A stretch of DNA of 64,000 bases from Streptomyces liliifuscus. GTDB taxonomy: Bacteria; Actinomycetota; Actinomycetes; Streptomycetales; Streptomycetaceae. Positions within the stretch are counted from its first letter, which is position 1, and every line of letters starts with the position of its first letter. Shown here in pieces: positions 34,930-43,737 of this stretch. The stretch is from NCBI RefSeq assembly GCF_016598615.1, contig NZ_CP066831.1, positions 1,116,001-1,180,000 of the forward strand. The letters run 5' to 3'. The notes beneath the pieces are model-generated. The model saw only the letters and a list, made by a program, of their open reading frames with translations. It was not told the DNA's origin and made no database searches. A program made the position numbers and the translations under genes.

Positions 34930-36372
34930 ATGGACGTCAGGGACGACGCGACCGAGGCCCCCACACCAAGCACCACCAACGCGGACAACGACTCCCGCCG
35001 GGTCTACCGGCGGCTACGGACCATCACCGTCATCGCCACCTTCGGTGGACTTCTCTTCGGCTACGACACCGGTGTCATCTCCGGCGCGCTTCCCTTCATG
35101 GCCCGTGCGCCCGAGGACGGCGGGCTGGGTCTCAGCCCGCTGACCGAAGGGGTCGTCGCGTCGTCGCTCGTGCTCGGCGCGGCCTTCGGGGCCCTGTTCG
35201 GGGGCCGTCTCTGCGACCGCTACGGGCGCAAGCGGACGATCCTCGGACTGGCGGTGCTGTTCTTCATCGGCGCACTGGGAACTGCGCTCGCTCCCGACGT
35301 CACGGTGATGGTGCTGTTCCGGGTGCTGCTCGGGCTCGCCGTGGGCGGCGCGTCCGCCACGGTGCCGGTGTTCATCGCCGAGCTGGCCCCGGCCGAGCAC
35401 CGCGGCCGTCTCGTGACCCAGAACGAACTGATGATCGTGACCGGCCAGTTGCTGGCCTACACGTCGAACGCGGTCATGGCCAACACCGTGGGCGAGGGCG
35501 GTGTGTGGCGCTGGATGCTCGCGATCGCCACGATTCCGGCCGTACTGCTGTGGTTCGGGATGCTGTTCGTTCCCGAGTCGCCCCGCTGGCTGGCCTCCCG
35601 CGGCCGGTTCGAGGACGCCGCCGGCACCCTGCGTCGGATACGCGACGAGGAAGCCGTCGAAGCGGAGTTCGCCGAGATCAAGCGCCGGGTCACCGCCGAT
35701 GCCCATGAACCGCGGGCCGGCCGGCGCGACCTGGGCACGCCCTGGGTGCGGCGCGTCGTGACGTTCGGGTTCGGGCTGGCCGCCCTGACCCAGCTCACCG
35801 GGGTCAACTCGATCATGTACTTCGCGCCGACGATCCTGCTGGACACCGGCCTCGGCACACAGGCCGCACTCACTGCCACCATCGCCAACGGTGTCGTGGC
35901 GGTGCTCGCGGTCTCGACCGGGATGTGGCTGCTCGGCCGGTTCGGCCGGCGCCCCATGCTGCTGACCGGGCAGGTCGGCGTCACCGTCTCACTGGTACTG
36001 ATCGCCTTCTGCTTCCTGGCCCTGCCCGAGTCGGCCGTCCGCAGCTGTCTGGTGCTGGCGTCCATGCTGACCTTCCTGCTGTTCATGCAGGGCTGCATCG
36101 CAACGGTGTTCTGGCTGATGCTCTCGGAGATCTTCCCGCTCCGCCTGCGCGGCTTCGCGATGGGCACGGCCGTCTTCGGCACCTGGATGGCCAACTTCGT
36201 GGTCACGCTGGTGTTCCCGCCGCTGATCGACGCGATCGGCGGGGCCACGTTCCTGATCTTCGCCGCGATCAACGCCGCCACGATCGCGTACTACGTGCGC
36301 AATGTTCCCGAGACGCGGGGCCGCTCGATGGAAGCCATCGAGAGCCACTTCCGCCGACAGTACGCCACCTGA
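34930..36372 (+). CDS. MFS sugar/inositol symporter (IolT-like)
   Basis: 480 residues from ATG 34930, 6 bp after AGGAGG. Twelve membrane segments of the sugar porter family: FGYDTGVISGALPFM, loop 2-3 GGRLCDRYGRKRT, PESPRWLASRGRFEDAAGTL after segment 6, LTQLTGVNSIMYFAPTILLD in segment 7, GRFGRRP in loop 8-9, and VPETRGRSMEAIESHF at the end. IolT-type carriers bring in myo-inositol with protons. It stands in the middle of the iol operon, giving the locus both ATP-driven and proton-driven uptake. Confidence 0.92.
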   Translation: MDVRDDATEAPTPSTTNADNDSRRVYRRLRTITVIATFGGLLFGYDTGVISGALPFMARAPEDGGLGLSPLTEGVVASSLVLGAAFGALFGGRLCDRYGRKRTILGLAVLFFIGALGTALAPDVTVMVLFRVLLGLAVGGASATVPVFIAELAPAEHRGRLVTQNELMIVTGQLLAYTSNAVMANTVGEGGVWRWMLAIATIPAVLLWFGMLFVPESPRWLASRGRFEDAAGTLRRIRDEEAVEAEFAEIKRRVTADAHEPRAGRRDLGTPWVRRVVTFGFGLAALTQLTGVNSIMYFAPTILLDTGLGTQAALTATIANGVVAVLAVSTGMWLLGRFGRRPMLLTGQVGVTVSLVLIAFCFLALPESAVRSCLVLASMLTFLLFMQGCIATVFWLMLSEIFPLRLRGFAMGTAVFGTWMANFVVTLVFPPLIDAIGGATFLIFAAINAATIAYYVRNVPETRGRSMEAIESHFRRQYAT

Positions 36373-36403
36373 CCACGCCCTCCCTTTGACCCGTCCCCGC
36401 CGT

Positions 36404-36457
36404 CTGACACATCCGTTCCCGCTGACACATCCGTTCCTGCTGACACGTCCCTTCCTT
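36404..36457. repeat. Three tandem 18-bp units between the symporter and dehydrogenase genes
   Basis: CTGACACATCCGTTCCCG (36404-36421), CTGACACATCCGTTCCTG (36422-36439) and CTGACACGTCCCTTCCTT (36440-36457) follow without spacers; the first two differ at one base. The array occupies over half of the 100-bp gap and ends just before the ribosome site of the next gene. It is not CRISPR-like. Confidence 0.9.
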
Positions 36458-36472
36458 TCGAAAGGTCCCGCC

Positions 36473-37669
36473 ATGACCAGGTCCGCCGAACCCATCTCCG
36501 TCGCGGTGATCGGAGCCGGCATGGCCGGCCGCAGCCATGCCGCCGGCTACCGCAACGTCAACACGGTCTTCGGCGCCGGCCTGCCGCCGGTCCGCCTGGC
36601 CGCGATCGCCGATGCCAACACCGAACTCGCCGAGGACGCCGCCCGCCGCTACGGGTACGAGAAGGCCCTCCCGAGCTGGGAGGCCGTCGTCGAGGACTCG
36701 ACCATCGACGCGGTGAGCATCGTCGTGGGCAACGCCCTGCACCGCCGCATCGCGGAGGCGCTGGTCGCCGCGGGCAAGCACGTGCTGTGCGAGAAGCCGC
36801 TGGCCGGGTCGCTGGAGGACGCCCGTGCGATGGCCGAGTTGGAGCGCACCGCCGAGGTCGTGACCGCCGTCGGCTATACCTTCCGGCGTTCCCCGGGCAT
36901 CGCGGCGATCCGCGAGCATGTCCGGCGCGCCGAGCTGGGCGATCTCTCGCTGTTCAGCGGCCGGTACTGGTGCGACTACGCGACCGACCCGAAGGGCCCG
37001 CTGACCTGGCGGTTCAAGGGCGGCCCCGGTTCCGGTGCGCTCGGTGACGTCGGCTCGCACGTCATCGACGTCGCCGAGTACGTCGCCGGCCCCATCGTCT
37101 CGGTCTCCGGCGCCTCGCTCTCCACGCAGATCCCCAAGCGGCCCCTGCCGCTCGGTGCGGTCGTCGGCCACAACGCCGCGCCCGTCTCCGACGAGGTCGG
37201 CGAGGTCGAGAACGAGGACACCGCGTCCTTCACTGCCCGCTTCGAGTCCGGACTGGTGGGCACCTTCTCGGTCACGCGCACCGGCTTCGGTCTGCCCAAC
37301 GGGCTCGCCTTCGACGTCCTGGGCCTGGGCGGCCGGGCCGCCTTCGACCAGCACCGGCCCGCCGAGTACCTCTTCGACGACGCCCAGCCCCAGGCCCGTA
37401 CGCGTGGCGCCCGGCAGATCATCGCCGGTCCGCAGATGCCGTACTTCGCGGGCGGGGTCCCGATGGAGGCACCGGGCGTTGGCGCCAGCAACGCCGACAA
37501 CTTCACCTACCAGGCCCGCGCCTTCCTCGACCAGGTCGCGGGTGCCGCCGAGCCGCTGCCTGCCTGCGCCACCTTCGCCGACGCGCTGCGGACCATGGAA
37601 ATCATCCGCGCCGTCGTCGAATCCTCCCGGAACGGCGGTGCCTCCGTGACCGTTCCGCCCGCCGCCTGA
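36473..37669 (+). CDS. Gfo/Idh/MocA oxidoreductase, probable inositol dehydrogenase (IolG-type)
   Basis: 398 residues from ATG 36473, preceded by GAAAGG. Rossmann motif SVAVIGAGMAGRSHAAGY, the family hallmark HVLCEKPLAGSLEDARAM with the conserved E-K-P, and a C-terminal alpha/beta domain containing GSGALGDVGSHVIDVAEYVA and TFSVTRTGFGLPNGLAFDVL; the D-x3-H motif of the active site reads DVGSHVIDV. It is 50-60 residues longer than typical IolG. It most likely oxidises myo-inositol or an isomer to inosose, the entry step otherwise missing from this locus. Confidence 0.88.
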   Translation: MTRSAEPISVAVIGAGMAGRSHAAGYRNVNTVFGAGLPPVRLAAIADANTELAEDAARRYGYEKALPSWEAVVEDSTIDAVSIVVGNALHRRIAEALVAAGKHVLCEKPLAGSLEDARAMAELERTAEVVTAVGYTFRRSPGIAAIREHVRRAELGDLSLFSGRYWCDYATDPKGPLTWRFKGGPGSGALGDVGSHVIDVAEYVAGPIVSVSGASLSTQIPKRPLPLGAVVGHNAAPVSDEVGEVENEDTASFTARFESGLVGTFSVTRTGFGLPNGLAFDVLGLGGRAAFDQHRPAEYLFDDAQPQARTRGARQIIAGPQMPYFAGGVPMEAPGVGASNADNFTYQARAFLDQVAGAAEPLPACATFADALRTMEIIRAVVESSRNGGASVTVPPAA

Positions 37670-37706
37670 CCCCCTCGTAGAGCCCGCAGAGAAGGAAGAC
37701 ACCCCC

Positions 37707-38705
37707 ATGGCCCTCAAGCTCGGCGCCTACACCGCCTGCCTGCACGACCGGACCCTCACCGAAGCCCTCGACATCCTCAAGGAGAACGGGCTGACCTCGG
37801 TCGAGGTCAACACCGGTGGCTTCATCCCCTCCCCGCACTGCCCCGTCGACCTGCTGCTGTCCTCGGCCACCGCCCGCGAGGAGTACCTGGCCACCTTCGC
37901 CGAGCGCGGGCTGGAACTGACCGGCCTCAACTGCAACGGCAACCCGCTCAACCCGCTGCCCGGCGTCGGCCCCAAGCACGCCGACGATCTGCGCCGCACC
38001 ATCCGCCTCGCCGGCCTGCTCGGCGTCAGGCACGTCGTCACCATGTCCGGCACCCCGGGCTCCGACCCCGACGCCAAGTACCCGTCCTGGGTCGTGAACC
38101 CGTGGGACGGCGTGTACATGGACGTCCTGGACTACCAGTGGGGTGTGGCCGTCGAGTTCTGGAAGGAGATCGACGCGCTGGCCCGGGAGAACGACGTCCG
38201 GGTCGCCATCGAGATGCACCCGCACAACGTGGTCTTCTCCCCCGTCACCTTGAAGCGGCTCGTCGACGCGGGCGGCCTGACGAACGTCGGCGCGGAGATG
38301 GACCCCTCCCACCTGATGTGGCAGGGCATGGACATCGTCGCCTCCATCAAGTGGCTGGGCCCGCTGGTGTTCCACGCCGCCGCGAAGGACGCGACCCTGT
38401 GCCCGGGCGCCGACATCCGAGGCGTCCTGGACACCTCCTTCACCCGTGTGCCCGCCGACGCGCCCGGCAAGGTGCCCACCGGCTACGGCTTCTGGTGCAA
38501 CGCCTGGCCCGAGAACCCGGCGTGGAAGTTCGTCGCCGTCGGCAACGGCAACGACGTCCCCTACTGGACCGAGTTCCTGCGTGCCCTCGCGGAGATCGAC
38601 CCGGACATGGCCGTCAACATCGAGCACGAGGACGCGGCCTACTCCCAGACCGAGGGACTCGCCCTGGCGGCCAAGAACCTGCACAGCGCCGCCGCCGCGC
38701 TCTGA
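37707..38705 (+). CDS. Sugar phosphate isomerase/epimerase, candidate inosose isomerase/dehydratase
   Basis: 332 residues, xylose-isomerase-like TIM barrel. LKLGAYTACLHDRTLTEALD opens the protein; likely metal ligands are Glu in VRVAIEMHPHNVVFSP with its His, Asp/His in GAEMDPSHLMWQGMD, His in VFHAAAKDA and Glu in NIEHEDAAYS. It follows the Gfo/Idh dehydrogenase by 37 bp, an arrangement frequent in inositol and sugar operons. No classical IolE is present in the window, so this protein may fill the 2-keto-myo-inositol dehydratase role. An isomerase reaction on inososes is equally possible. Confidence 0.82.
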   Translation: MALKLGAYTACLHDRTLTEALDILKENGLTSVEVNTGGFIPSPHCPVDLLLSSATAREEYLATFAERGLELTGLNCNGNPLNPLPGVGPKHADDLRRTIRLAGLLGVRHVVTMSGTPGSDPDAKYPSWVVNPWDGVYMDVLDYQWGVAVEFWKEIDALARENDVRVAIEMHPHNVVFSPVTLKRLVDAGGLTNVGAEMDPSHLMWQGMDIVASIKWLGPLVFHAAAKDATLCPGADIRGVLDTSFTRVPADAPGKVPTGYGFWCNAWPENPAWKFVAVGNGNDVPYWTEFLRALAEIDPDMAVNIEHEDAAYSQTEGLALAAKNLHSAAAAL

Positions 38706-38739
38706 CCCGCTCGCGGGCCGCGGCTCCGGCCCACGCACG

Positions 38740-39759
38740 TCACCTGGCCCCGCGCCCACCCACCGGGCGCGGGGCCCTGTCCTGTCCCGGCATGGCCGCG
38801 CCGCCCGGGATCGGTGTGCGTGCCGGGCCTCCGGCGAGTACGTCCTGGATGTTGTCCACGGCGAGGTCCACCATCGCGGCCCGCGTGGCCTCGGTGGCGG
38901 AACCGATGTGCGGAAGCGTGACCGCATGGGGCTCGGCGACCAGCGGGGAGAGTTCCTGACCCATGGGTTCGCGCTCGAAGACGTCCAGGCCCGCCGAGTG
39001 GATGCTCCCGTCGCGCAGCGCCCGCAGCAGTGCGTCCTCGTCCACGACACCACCGCGCGAGGTGCTGACGAGGGTGGCTGTGGGCTTCATGGCTGCCAGT
39101 TCGGCGGCGCCGATGAGGTGACGCGTCTGCGGGGTGAGGGGGACGTGCAGTGATACGACGTCGGCCTCGGCGAGCAGCGTGGGCAGGTCCACCGATGTGG
39201 AGAGGGCGTCGTCGGGTGCGTACGGGTCGTGGTGCAGGACCCGCATCCCGAAGCCCTGGGACCGTCGCGCCACGGCCCGGCCGATCTGGCCGTAGCCGAT
39301 CAGACCGAGCGTGGCGCCGTGCACGTCCAGGCCCAGGTAGTCGTCCATCCGGAACAGACCCCACTGACCGGCGGCCAGCGAGTCACGGGCGGCGCCGAGG
39401 CGCCTGCGGGCCATGAGGACGAGCGCGAAGGTGAGGTCGGCGGTGGTCTCGGCGAGAACGCCGGGGGTGTGGGTGACCACCACACCGCGTTCGGCCGCCG
39501 CCTCCCGGTCGACCGCGTCGTAGCCCATGCTGGCCAGCGCGACGACCCGCAACGAGGGCCCGGCAGCGTCCAGCAGGGCGGCGTCCACCCGGTCGTTGCC
39601 CAGGGCCAGGATCGCGCTCGCGCCCTTCGCCAGTTCCGCCAGATCCCGCGGTTCGGGCTTGCTCGTCCCCGGCCACGCCACGACCTCGGCGTCCGACGCC
39701 AGGCGGGCGATTCCCCCGCCGGGGAGGGCGGCCCGGGTGGTGAGCACACGCTGCTTCAT
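38740..39759 (-). CDS. D-isomer-specific 2-hydroxyacid dehydrogenase
   Basis: 339 residues. Two-domain NAD-dependent fold: TLGLIGYGQIGRAVARRSQG as cofactor motif, followed by HHDPYAPDD (acidic residue favouring NAD), and the catalytic triad Arg in STSRGGVVDEDALL, Glu in LDVFEREP and His in LPHIGSATEATR. Similar to glyoxylate/hydroxypyruvate or phosphoglycerate dehydrogenases. The last dozen residues are encoded by the terminator stem of the convergent iol operon. It stands at the edge of the PxpABC cluster, on the strand of the LysR gene, and could act on a hydroxy acid from that pathway. Confidence 0.9.
   Translation of the reverse strand: MKQRVLTTRAALPGGGIARLASDAEVVAWPGTSKPEPRDLAELAKGASAILALGNDRVDAALLDAAGPSLRVVALASMGYDAVDREAAAERGVVVTHTPGVLAETTADLTFALVLMARRRLGAARDSLAAGQWGLFRMDDYLGLDVHGATLGLIGYGQIGRAVARRSQGFGMRVLHHDPYAPDDALSTSVDLPTLLAEADVVSLHVPLTPQTRHLIGAAELAAMKPTATLVSTSRGGVVDEDALLRALRDGSIHSAGLDVFEREPMGQELSPLVAEPHAVTLPHIGSATEATRAAMVDLAVDNIQDVLAGGPARTPIPGGAAMPGQDRAPRPVGGRGAR
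38746..38776 (+). terminator. Terminator of the iolC-isomerase operon, inside the convergent gene
   Basis: GGCCCCGCGCCC (38746-38757) and GGGCGCGGGGCC (38765-38776) form a perfect 12-bp stem with a 7-nt loop, 41 bp past the isomerase stop. It lies within the 3' end of the D-2-hydroxyacid dehydrogenase gene. Confidence 0.85.
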
Positions 39760-39899
39760 CTGTTTCTCCCGTGCTTGATCCGCGTTTCACGAAATCAGTG
39801 AAGTCGATTGAGTTCGATTCGATTCGTGAAGACGCTAGTCAGCACATTCCGGAGCAACAAATAGCCGATTTGTGTGACGTCATCGAAAATCGGGATGCA

Positions 39900-40850
39900 T
39901 TAATCCGACGCCTTCGAAGACTCCATCGCCGCGTCCCCGAAGGCGACGTCCTCACCGAATTCCGTGATCAATTCATGGAACAGGTCGTGCACGGCGTGCG
40001 CGGGTTCCGACAGCGGCTGATGGTCGGAGGTGCACAGGGACAGTTTCACCGTGATCGTCGGATTGACGATCCGGCGTACCACGAGATTTTGTACGTCGAG
40101 GGTCGCGCGCGCCGCGGACCAGGGCAGGACCGTCGCCCCGACGTCGGCGCCCACCGCGCTGATCAGGGTCAGGACCGACTCGATCTCGCCGACCACCCTG
40201 GGTTCGAGCGAGGCGTGCTGGAACGCGGCGTCGACGACCTGTCTGATGGTGTGGATGCGGCTGGGCAGCAACAGCGGGACGCCGGCCAGCTCTTCGAGGG
40301 AGACATCGCCGTCCCCTGAGGGCACGGACCCGCCCGGCGCGGCGATCAGGAACAGGTCCTCGGTGCGCAACGGTTCGAACTGCACGCCCCGCAGCGGTCC
40401 GGCCCCGTAGATGAACGCCATGTCCATCCGGCCGGTCATGATCGCCTCGCTGATCACTCCGCCGAAGTTCTCGTTGATGTGCAGCAGGATGTCGGGGTAG
40501 CGCTCGCGCACGCTCCTGAGCAGGGGCAGCGCGAGCGCCGCGCCCATGCTGTAGGGGGCGAGGCCCACCGAGACGCTGCCCGCGGGCGCCCGCCCGGAGA
40601 TGTCGACCGCCGCGTGGGCGAGGTCGATCTGGCGCAGGATGAGCTGCGCGTGCCGGTACAGCGCGCGGCCCGCTTCGGTCGGGGCGACGCCTCGTTTGCT
40701 GCGGATCAGCAGCTGCTGCTTGAACTGGGCCTCCAGCGCCGAGAGCTGCTGGCTGAGCGCGGGCTGGGCGATGTGCAGGATGTCCGCCGCGCGCGTGATG
40801 CTCCCGGCATCCACGATCTTCACGAACGAGTAGAGACGCCTGGTGTCCAT
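39900..40850 (-). CDS. LysR-family regulator of the PxpABC-like cluster
   Basis: 316 residues. N-terminal helix-turn-helix: DTRRLYSFVKIVDAGSITRA, then ADILHIAQPALSQQLSALEA, and GVAPTEAGRALYRHAQLILR as the linker. The effector domain resembles the Nac/Cbl subgroup (SVSVGLAPYSMGAALALPLL; INENFGGVISEAIMTGRMDM). It is divergent from the PxpA-like gene over a 311-bp region. The 140 bp between it and the hydroxyacid dehydrogenase gene (39760-39899) are unusually AT-rich, with repeated CGATT. Confidence 0.92.
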   Translation of the reverse strand: MDTRRLYSFVKIVDAGSITRAADILHIAQPALSQQLSALEAQFKQQLLIRSKRGVAPTEAGRALYRHAQLILRQIDLAHAAVDISGRAPAGSVSVGLAPYSMGAALALPLLRSVRERYPDILLHINENFGGVISEAIMTGRMDMAFIYGAGPLRGVQFEPLRTEDLFLIAAPGGSVPSGDGDVSLEELAGVPLLLPSRIHTIRQVVDAAFQHASLEPRVVGEIESVLTLISAVGADVGATVLPWSAARATLDVQNLVVRRIVNPTITVKLSLCTSDHQPLSEPAHAVHDLFHELITEFGEDVAFGDAAMESSKASD

Positions 40851-40932
40851 GTGCGGCCTTCCAGCGGGGGCGGAGCCTCATGGTAGGCGCGGGGCCGCCG
40901 GACGGCCCTTGGCGTGTTGTGTTCCACGTCAT

Positions 40933-40945
40933 ATCCAACGGTGAT
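40933..40945. promoter_or_regulatory. Candidate LysR binding site in the divergent region
   Basis: ATC-N7-GAT (ATCCAACGGTGAT), nested in TCA-N10-TGA, is a short dyad of the T-N11-A kind, 83 bp from the LysR start in the 311-bp space 40851-41161. The rest of this space is less GC-rich than its surroundings and holds no supported gene. Confidence 0.3.
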
Positions 40946-41161
40946 TACGTCACGCACAACGGGTATTTGCCGCCTCCTCGCGTTCGGACTACGTTCACCG
41001 AAACGCGATTTCGAGGTCGCTCGACCGAACGGCTCGCGAATCTCGCAGGAAATGTATCGGCCCCGTTAATTCCTCTTTTCGGGCGGCGCCCATACCCCGC
41101 CCGAAGAGCGCCGGAACGGCAATGCGGCGCCGCCGTTCCCTTCTTCTGTCCGGAGGATGTC

Positions 41162-41944
41162 ATGACGCACAGGGTTGATCTCGTGGCCGACCTCGGCGAG
41201 GGGTTCGGCGCCTACACGATGGGCGACGACGAGGCCCTCCTCGATGTGCTGACGTCGGCGAACATCGCCTGCGGGTTCCACGCGGGCGATCCGCGGATCA
41301 TGGACGCCACGGTCCGTCACTGCGTGCGGCGCGGCGTGGCCGTGGGCGCGCATCCCAGCTTTCCCGATCTCGTCGGGTTCGGCCGCCGCGCGATGGATCT
41401 GACACCGGACGAGGTCCGCACCGACGTGCTCTACCAGGTCGGCGCGCTCCAGGCGTTCGCCGTGTCGCACGGCACCCGTGTACGGCATGTGGCGCCGCAC
41501 GGACGGCTGGGCAACCTGGTGGCGACCCGGCCCGACTACGCGGCGGCCGTCGCGGACGCGGTCGCCTCCCTCGACCCGGCGCTGATCGTGCTGGCGCAGG
41601 ACGGCGAGCTCGCCGACGCGGCACGCGCCCGCGGCCTGCGGGTGGGCATCGTCGGGATCGCCGACCGGGCCTATCGCGACGACGGCACGCTGGTGCCGAG
41701 GAGCGAGCCGGGCGCGGTCATCCACGAGGAGAAGGAGATCGCCGAGCGGACGATCCGCATGGTGACCGAGGGCGTCATACGCAGTGTCGGCGGGCGTGAC
41801 ATCCCCGTCGACTGCGACACCGTGCTGCTGCACGGCGACACCCAGGGCGCGATCTCCCTCGCCCACCGCGTGCGCGAGGACCTGCTCGCCGCCGACGTCG
41901 AGATCACGGCTCTGGCCGACGTGCTCGACGGCAGGGCCGCCTGA
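41162..41944 (+). CDS. LamB/YcsF family protein, PxpA-like lactamase subunit
   Basis: 260 residues from ATG 41162, 5 bp after GGAGG. Family motif RVDLVADLGEGFGAYTMGDD with NIACGFHAGDP (metal/active-site Asp and His), VAVGAHPSFPDLVGFGRRAM and DVLLHGDTQGA-like VLLHGDTQGAISLAHRV. In 5-oxoprolinases the central motif is normally KPHGALYN; here it is APHGRLGN, and DLN at the start is DLV. With the two following genes it should form an ATP-dependent lactam-opening enzyme. The altered motifs suggest a substrate other than plain pyroglutamate. First gene of the operon facing LysR. Confidence 0.88.
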   Translation: MTHRVDLVADLGEGFGAYTMGDDEALLDVLTSANIACGFHAGDPRIMDATVRHCVRRGVAVGAHPSFPDLVGFGRRAMDLTPDEVRTDVLYQVGALQAFAVSHGTRVRHVAPHGRLGNLVATRPDYAAAVADAVASLDPALIVLAQDGELADAARARGLRVGIVGIADRAYRDDGTLVPRSEPGAVIHEEKEIAERTIRMVTEGVIRSVGGRDIPVDCDTVLLHGDTQGAISLAHRVREDLLAADVEITALADVLDGRAA

Positions 41945-41945
41945 C

Positions 41946-42701
41946 ATGGACAGCGGCACGGGCATCGTGGACAGCGCCGACATCGCGAGCGGCAGCGTCG
42001 TGATCGTGGACTGCGGTGATTCGGCCGTCGTGGCCAAGGCCGTCGGCATGGACGCCGAGCGTGGCTGGCGGGTCGTGCACGCGCTGGCCGACGCCTTCGA
42101 CGCGGTACGGCCGGCCGGGGTGCACGGCATCGTGCCCACCTACGACTCGCTGCTCGTCGAGTTCGACTGCGTCGACACCGGTCACGACACGGTACGACGG
42201 GTGCTGCGGCGCGAGGCGGACCGGCTCGGCGAGGGTCCGGTGACGCCGCCCGCGGCCCGGCGTTTCGTCGTCCCGGTGGTCTACGGCGGCGAGTTCGGCC
42301 CCGATCTGCCCGTCGTCGCCGACCAGTTGGGGCTGAGCGAGCGGGAGGTCGTGGAGCTGCACTCCGCCGCGGACCTCACCGTCCGCTGCCTCGGCGCACC
42401 GGCCGGCGCCCCGATGATGGACGGCCCGGCGTTCCCCCGGCCCGTACCGCGGCTGTCCTCGCCCCGCACCCGAGTGCTGCCCGGCTCGGTCGCGGTGGCC
42501 GGGCGGCAGGCCGTGATCTGCCCGATGCCGTCGCCGGGCGGCTGGCCGCTGCTCGGCCGCACTCCCCTGCGCGTCCTGGAGGACCTCGACGCCGACCCGC
42601 TGACCGCGTACCGGCCCGGTGACACCTTCCGCTTCGTACCCATCACTCCCGGGCAGTGGGACGACCACGCGGGCCGCTCCCTGGCGGTGTCGCATGGCTG
42701 A
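41946..42701 (+). CDS. PxpB/KipI-like subunit of biotin-independent lactamase
   Basis: 251 residues from ATG 41946, 1 bp after the stop of the first subunit. Allophanate hydrolase subunit 1 domain: GIVPTYDSLLVEFDCVDTGH, VPVVYGGEFGPDLPVVADQL, the diagnostic GAPAGAPMMDGPAFPRPV, SVAVAGRQAVICPMPSPGGW and PLLGRTP. It works only with the KipA-like partner, which follows with an 8-bp overlap. The N-terminus carries about 20 extra residues before the fold. Confidence 0.9.
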   Translation: MDSGTGIVDSADIASGSVVIVDCGDSAVVAKAVGMDAERGWRVVHALADAFDAVRPAGVHGIVPTYDSLLVEFDCVDTGHDTVRRVLRREADRLGEGPVTPPAARRFVVPVVYGGEFGPDLPVVADQLGLSEREVVELHSAADLTVRCLGAPAGAPMMDGPAFPRPVPRLSSPRTRVLPGSVAVAGRQAVICPMPSPGGWPLLGRTPLRVLEDLDADPLTAYRPGDTFRFVPITPGQWDDHAGRSLAVSHG

Positions 42702-43713
42702 CACCCTGAACATCCTCCGGGCCGGTATGGCGACCGTGCAGGATCTGGGCCGGTTCGGGCGCTCCCGTCACGGCCTGCCGGTCAACGGCGCTCTCGACCA
42801 GCACTCCGCCCGCGTCGCCAACGTGCTCTGCGGCAACGACGAGGGCGCGCCGCTGCTGGAGATCACCGCCCTGGACTTCAGCTGCACACCGTCGACCGAC
42901 GTACTCGTCGCCGTGACCGGCGCACCCGCCGACCTGACCGTCGACGGTGTCGTACGACCGCAGTGGGAGCCCCTCTCCATACGGTCCGGCGAGACGATCC
43001 TCATCAGCGGCATCCGCCATGGCATCCGGGTCTACCTGGCCGTGCTCGGCTCGGTGAACACCCCTTACCTGCAAGGCAGTTGCGCCCCCGACACGATTCT
43101 CGGCTTCGGCCACCGACTGCGCGACGGCGACGAGCTCGGCCTCCGGCAGCACTGCCCGCCCGTCGACCACCCGGAGTACCGCATCCCGCTGTTCCGGCTG
43201 CGAGCACCGGTGCCCCGCTTCCCCACGACCCGCATCCCGTCGCCGTGGACGATCGACGTGACCGACGGCCCCGACCTCGCCGAGTTCGGTGACACGGCGG
43301 ACCGGCTGTTCCGGTCGGAGTTCACCGTGAGCCCGCAGAGCAACCACATCGGGCTGCGGATGGCCGGTGACGTGCCCCGGCGCGTGACGACCGGCGAGGT
43401 GCTCTCGCGCGGTGTCCCCGTGGGAGCCGTCGAGGTCCCCGCGGGCGACGAGCTGCTCGTCCTGCACCGCGGCCGCGGCGTCACCGCCGGCTATCCGGTA
43501 CTGGCCGTCGTGACAGCGACAGGACTGTCCGCGCTCGGCCAGGTCGGACCGGGCCAGACCGTCCGCTTCCGGCGCAGGACCGTCGCCGAGGCGGTGGCCG
43601 CCCACCGCTCCCAGCGAAGCGCCGTCCACGCCCTCCAGAACCGGGTGCGCACCGTCTTCGACGCCCTGCGCATCCCCTCGAGCCCCGCACGCACCGTCCC
43701 CGTCTCCCCGTAA
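42694..43713 (+). CDS. PxpC/KipA-like subunit of biotin-independent lactamase
   Basis: 339 residues, allophanate hydrolase subunit 2 domain: LRAGMATVQDLGRFGRSRHG, GALDQHSARVANVLCGNDEG, LLEITALDFSCTPSTDVLVA, QSNHIGLRMAGDVPRR, and VPAGDELLVLHRGRGVTAGY with the final ATGLSALGQVGPGQTVRF. It is the catalytic partner of the KipI-like protein and together they bind ATP. Its start lies inside the end of the preceding gene, and the transporter gene begins 24 bp after its stop. Confidence 0.92.
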   Translation: MADTLNILRAGMATVQDLGRFGRSRHGLPVNGALDQHSARVANVLCGNDEGAPLLEITALDFSCTPSTDVLVAVTGAPADLTVDGVVRPQWEPLSIRSGETILISGIRHGIRVYLAVLGSVNTPYLQGSCAPDTILGFGHRLRDGDELGLRQHCPPVDHPEYRIPLFRLRAPVPRFPTTRIPSPWTIDVTDGPDLAEFGDTADRLFRSEFTVSPQSNHIGLRMAGDVPRRVTTGEVLSRGVPVGAVEVPAGDELLVLHRGRGVTAGYPVLAVVTATGLSALGQVGPGQTVRFRRRTVAEAVAAHRSQRSAVHALQNRVRTVFDALRIPSSPARTVPVSP

Positions 43714-43737
43714 CCTGCCAGCAGACAGGAGAACGTC

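Noticed and set aside
36404..36457. Possible CRISPR array
   Set aside because: The 18-bp units are contiguous without spacers and no cas gene is nearby.
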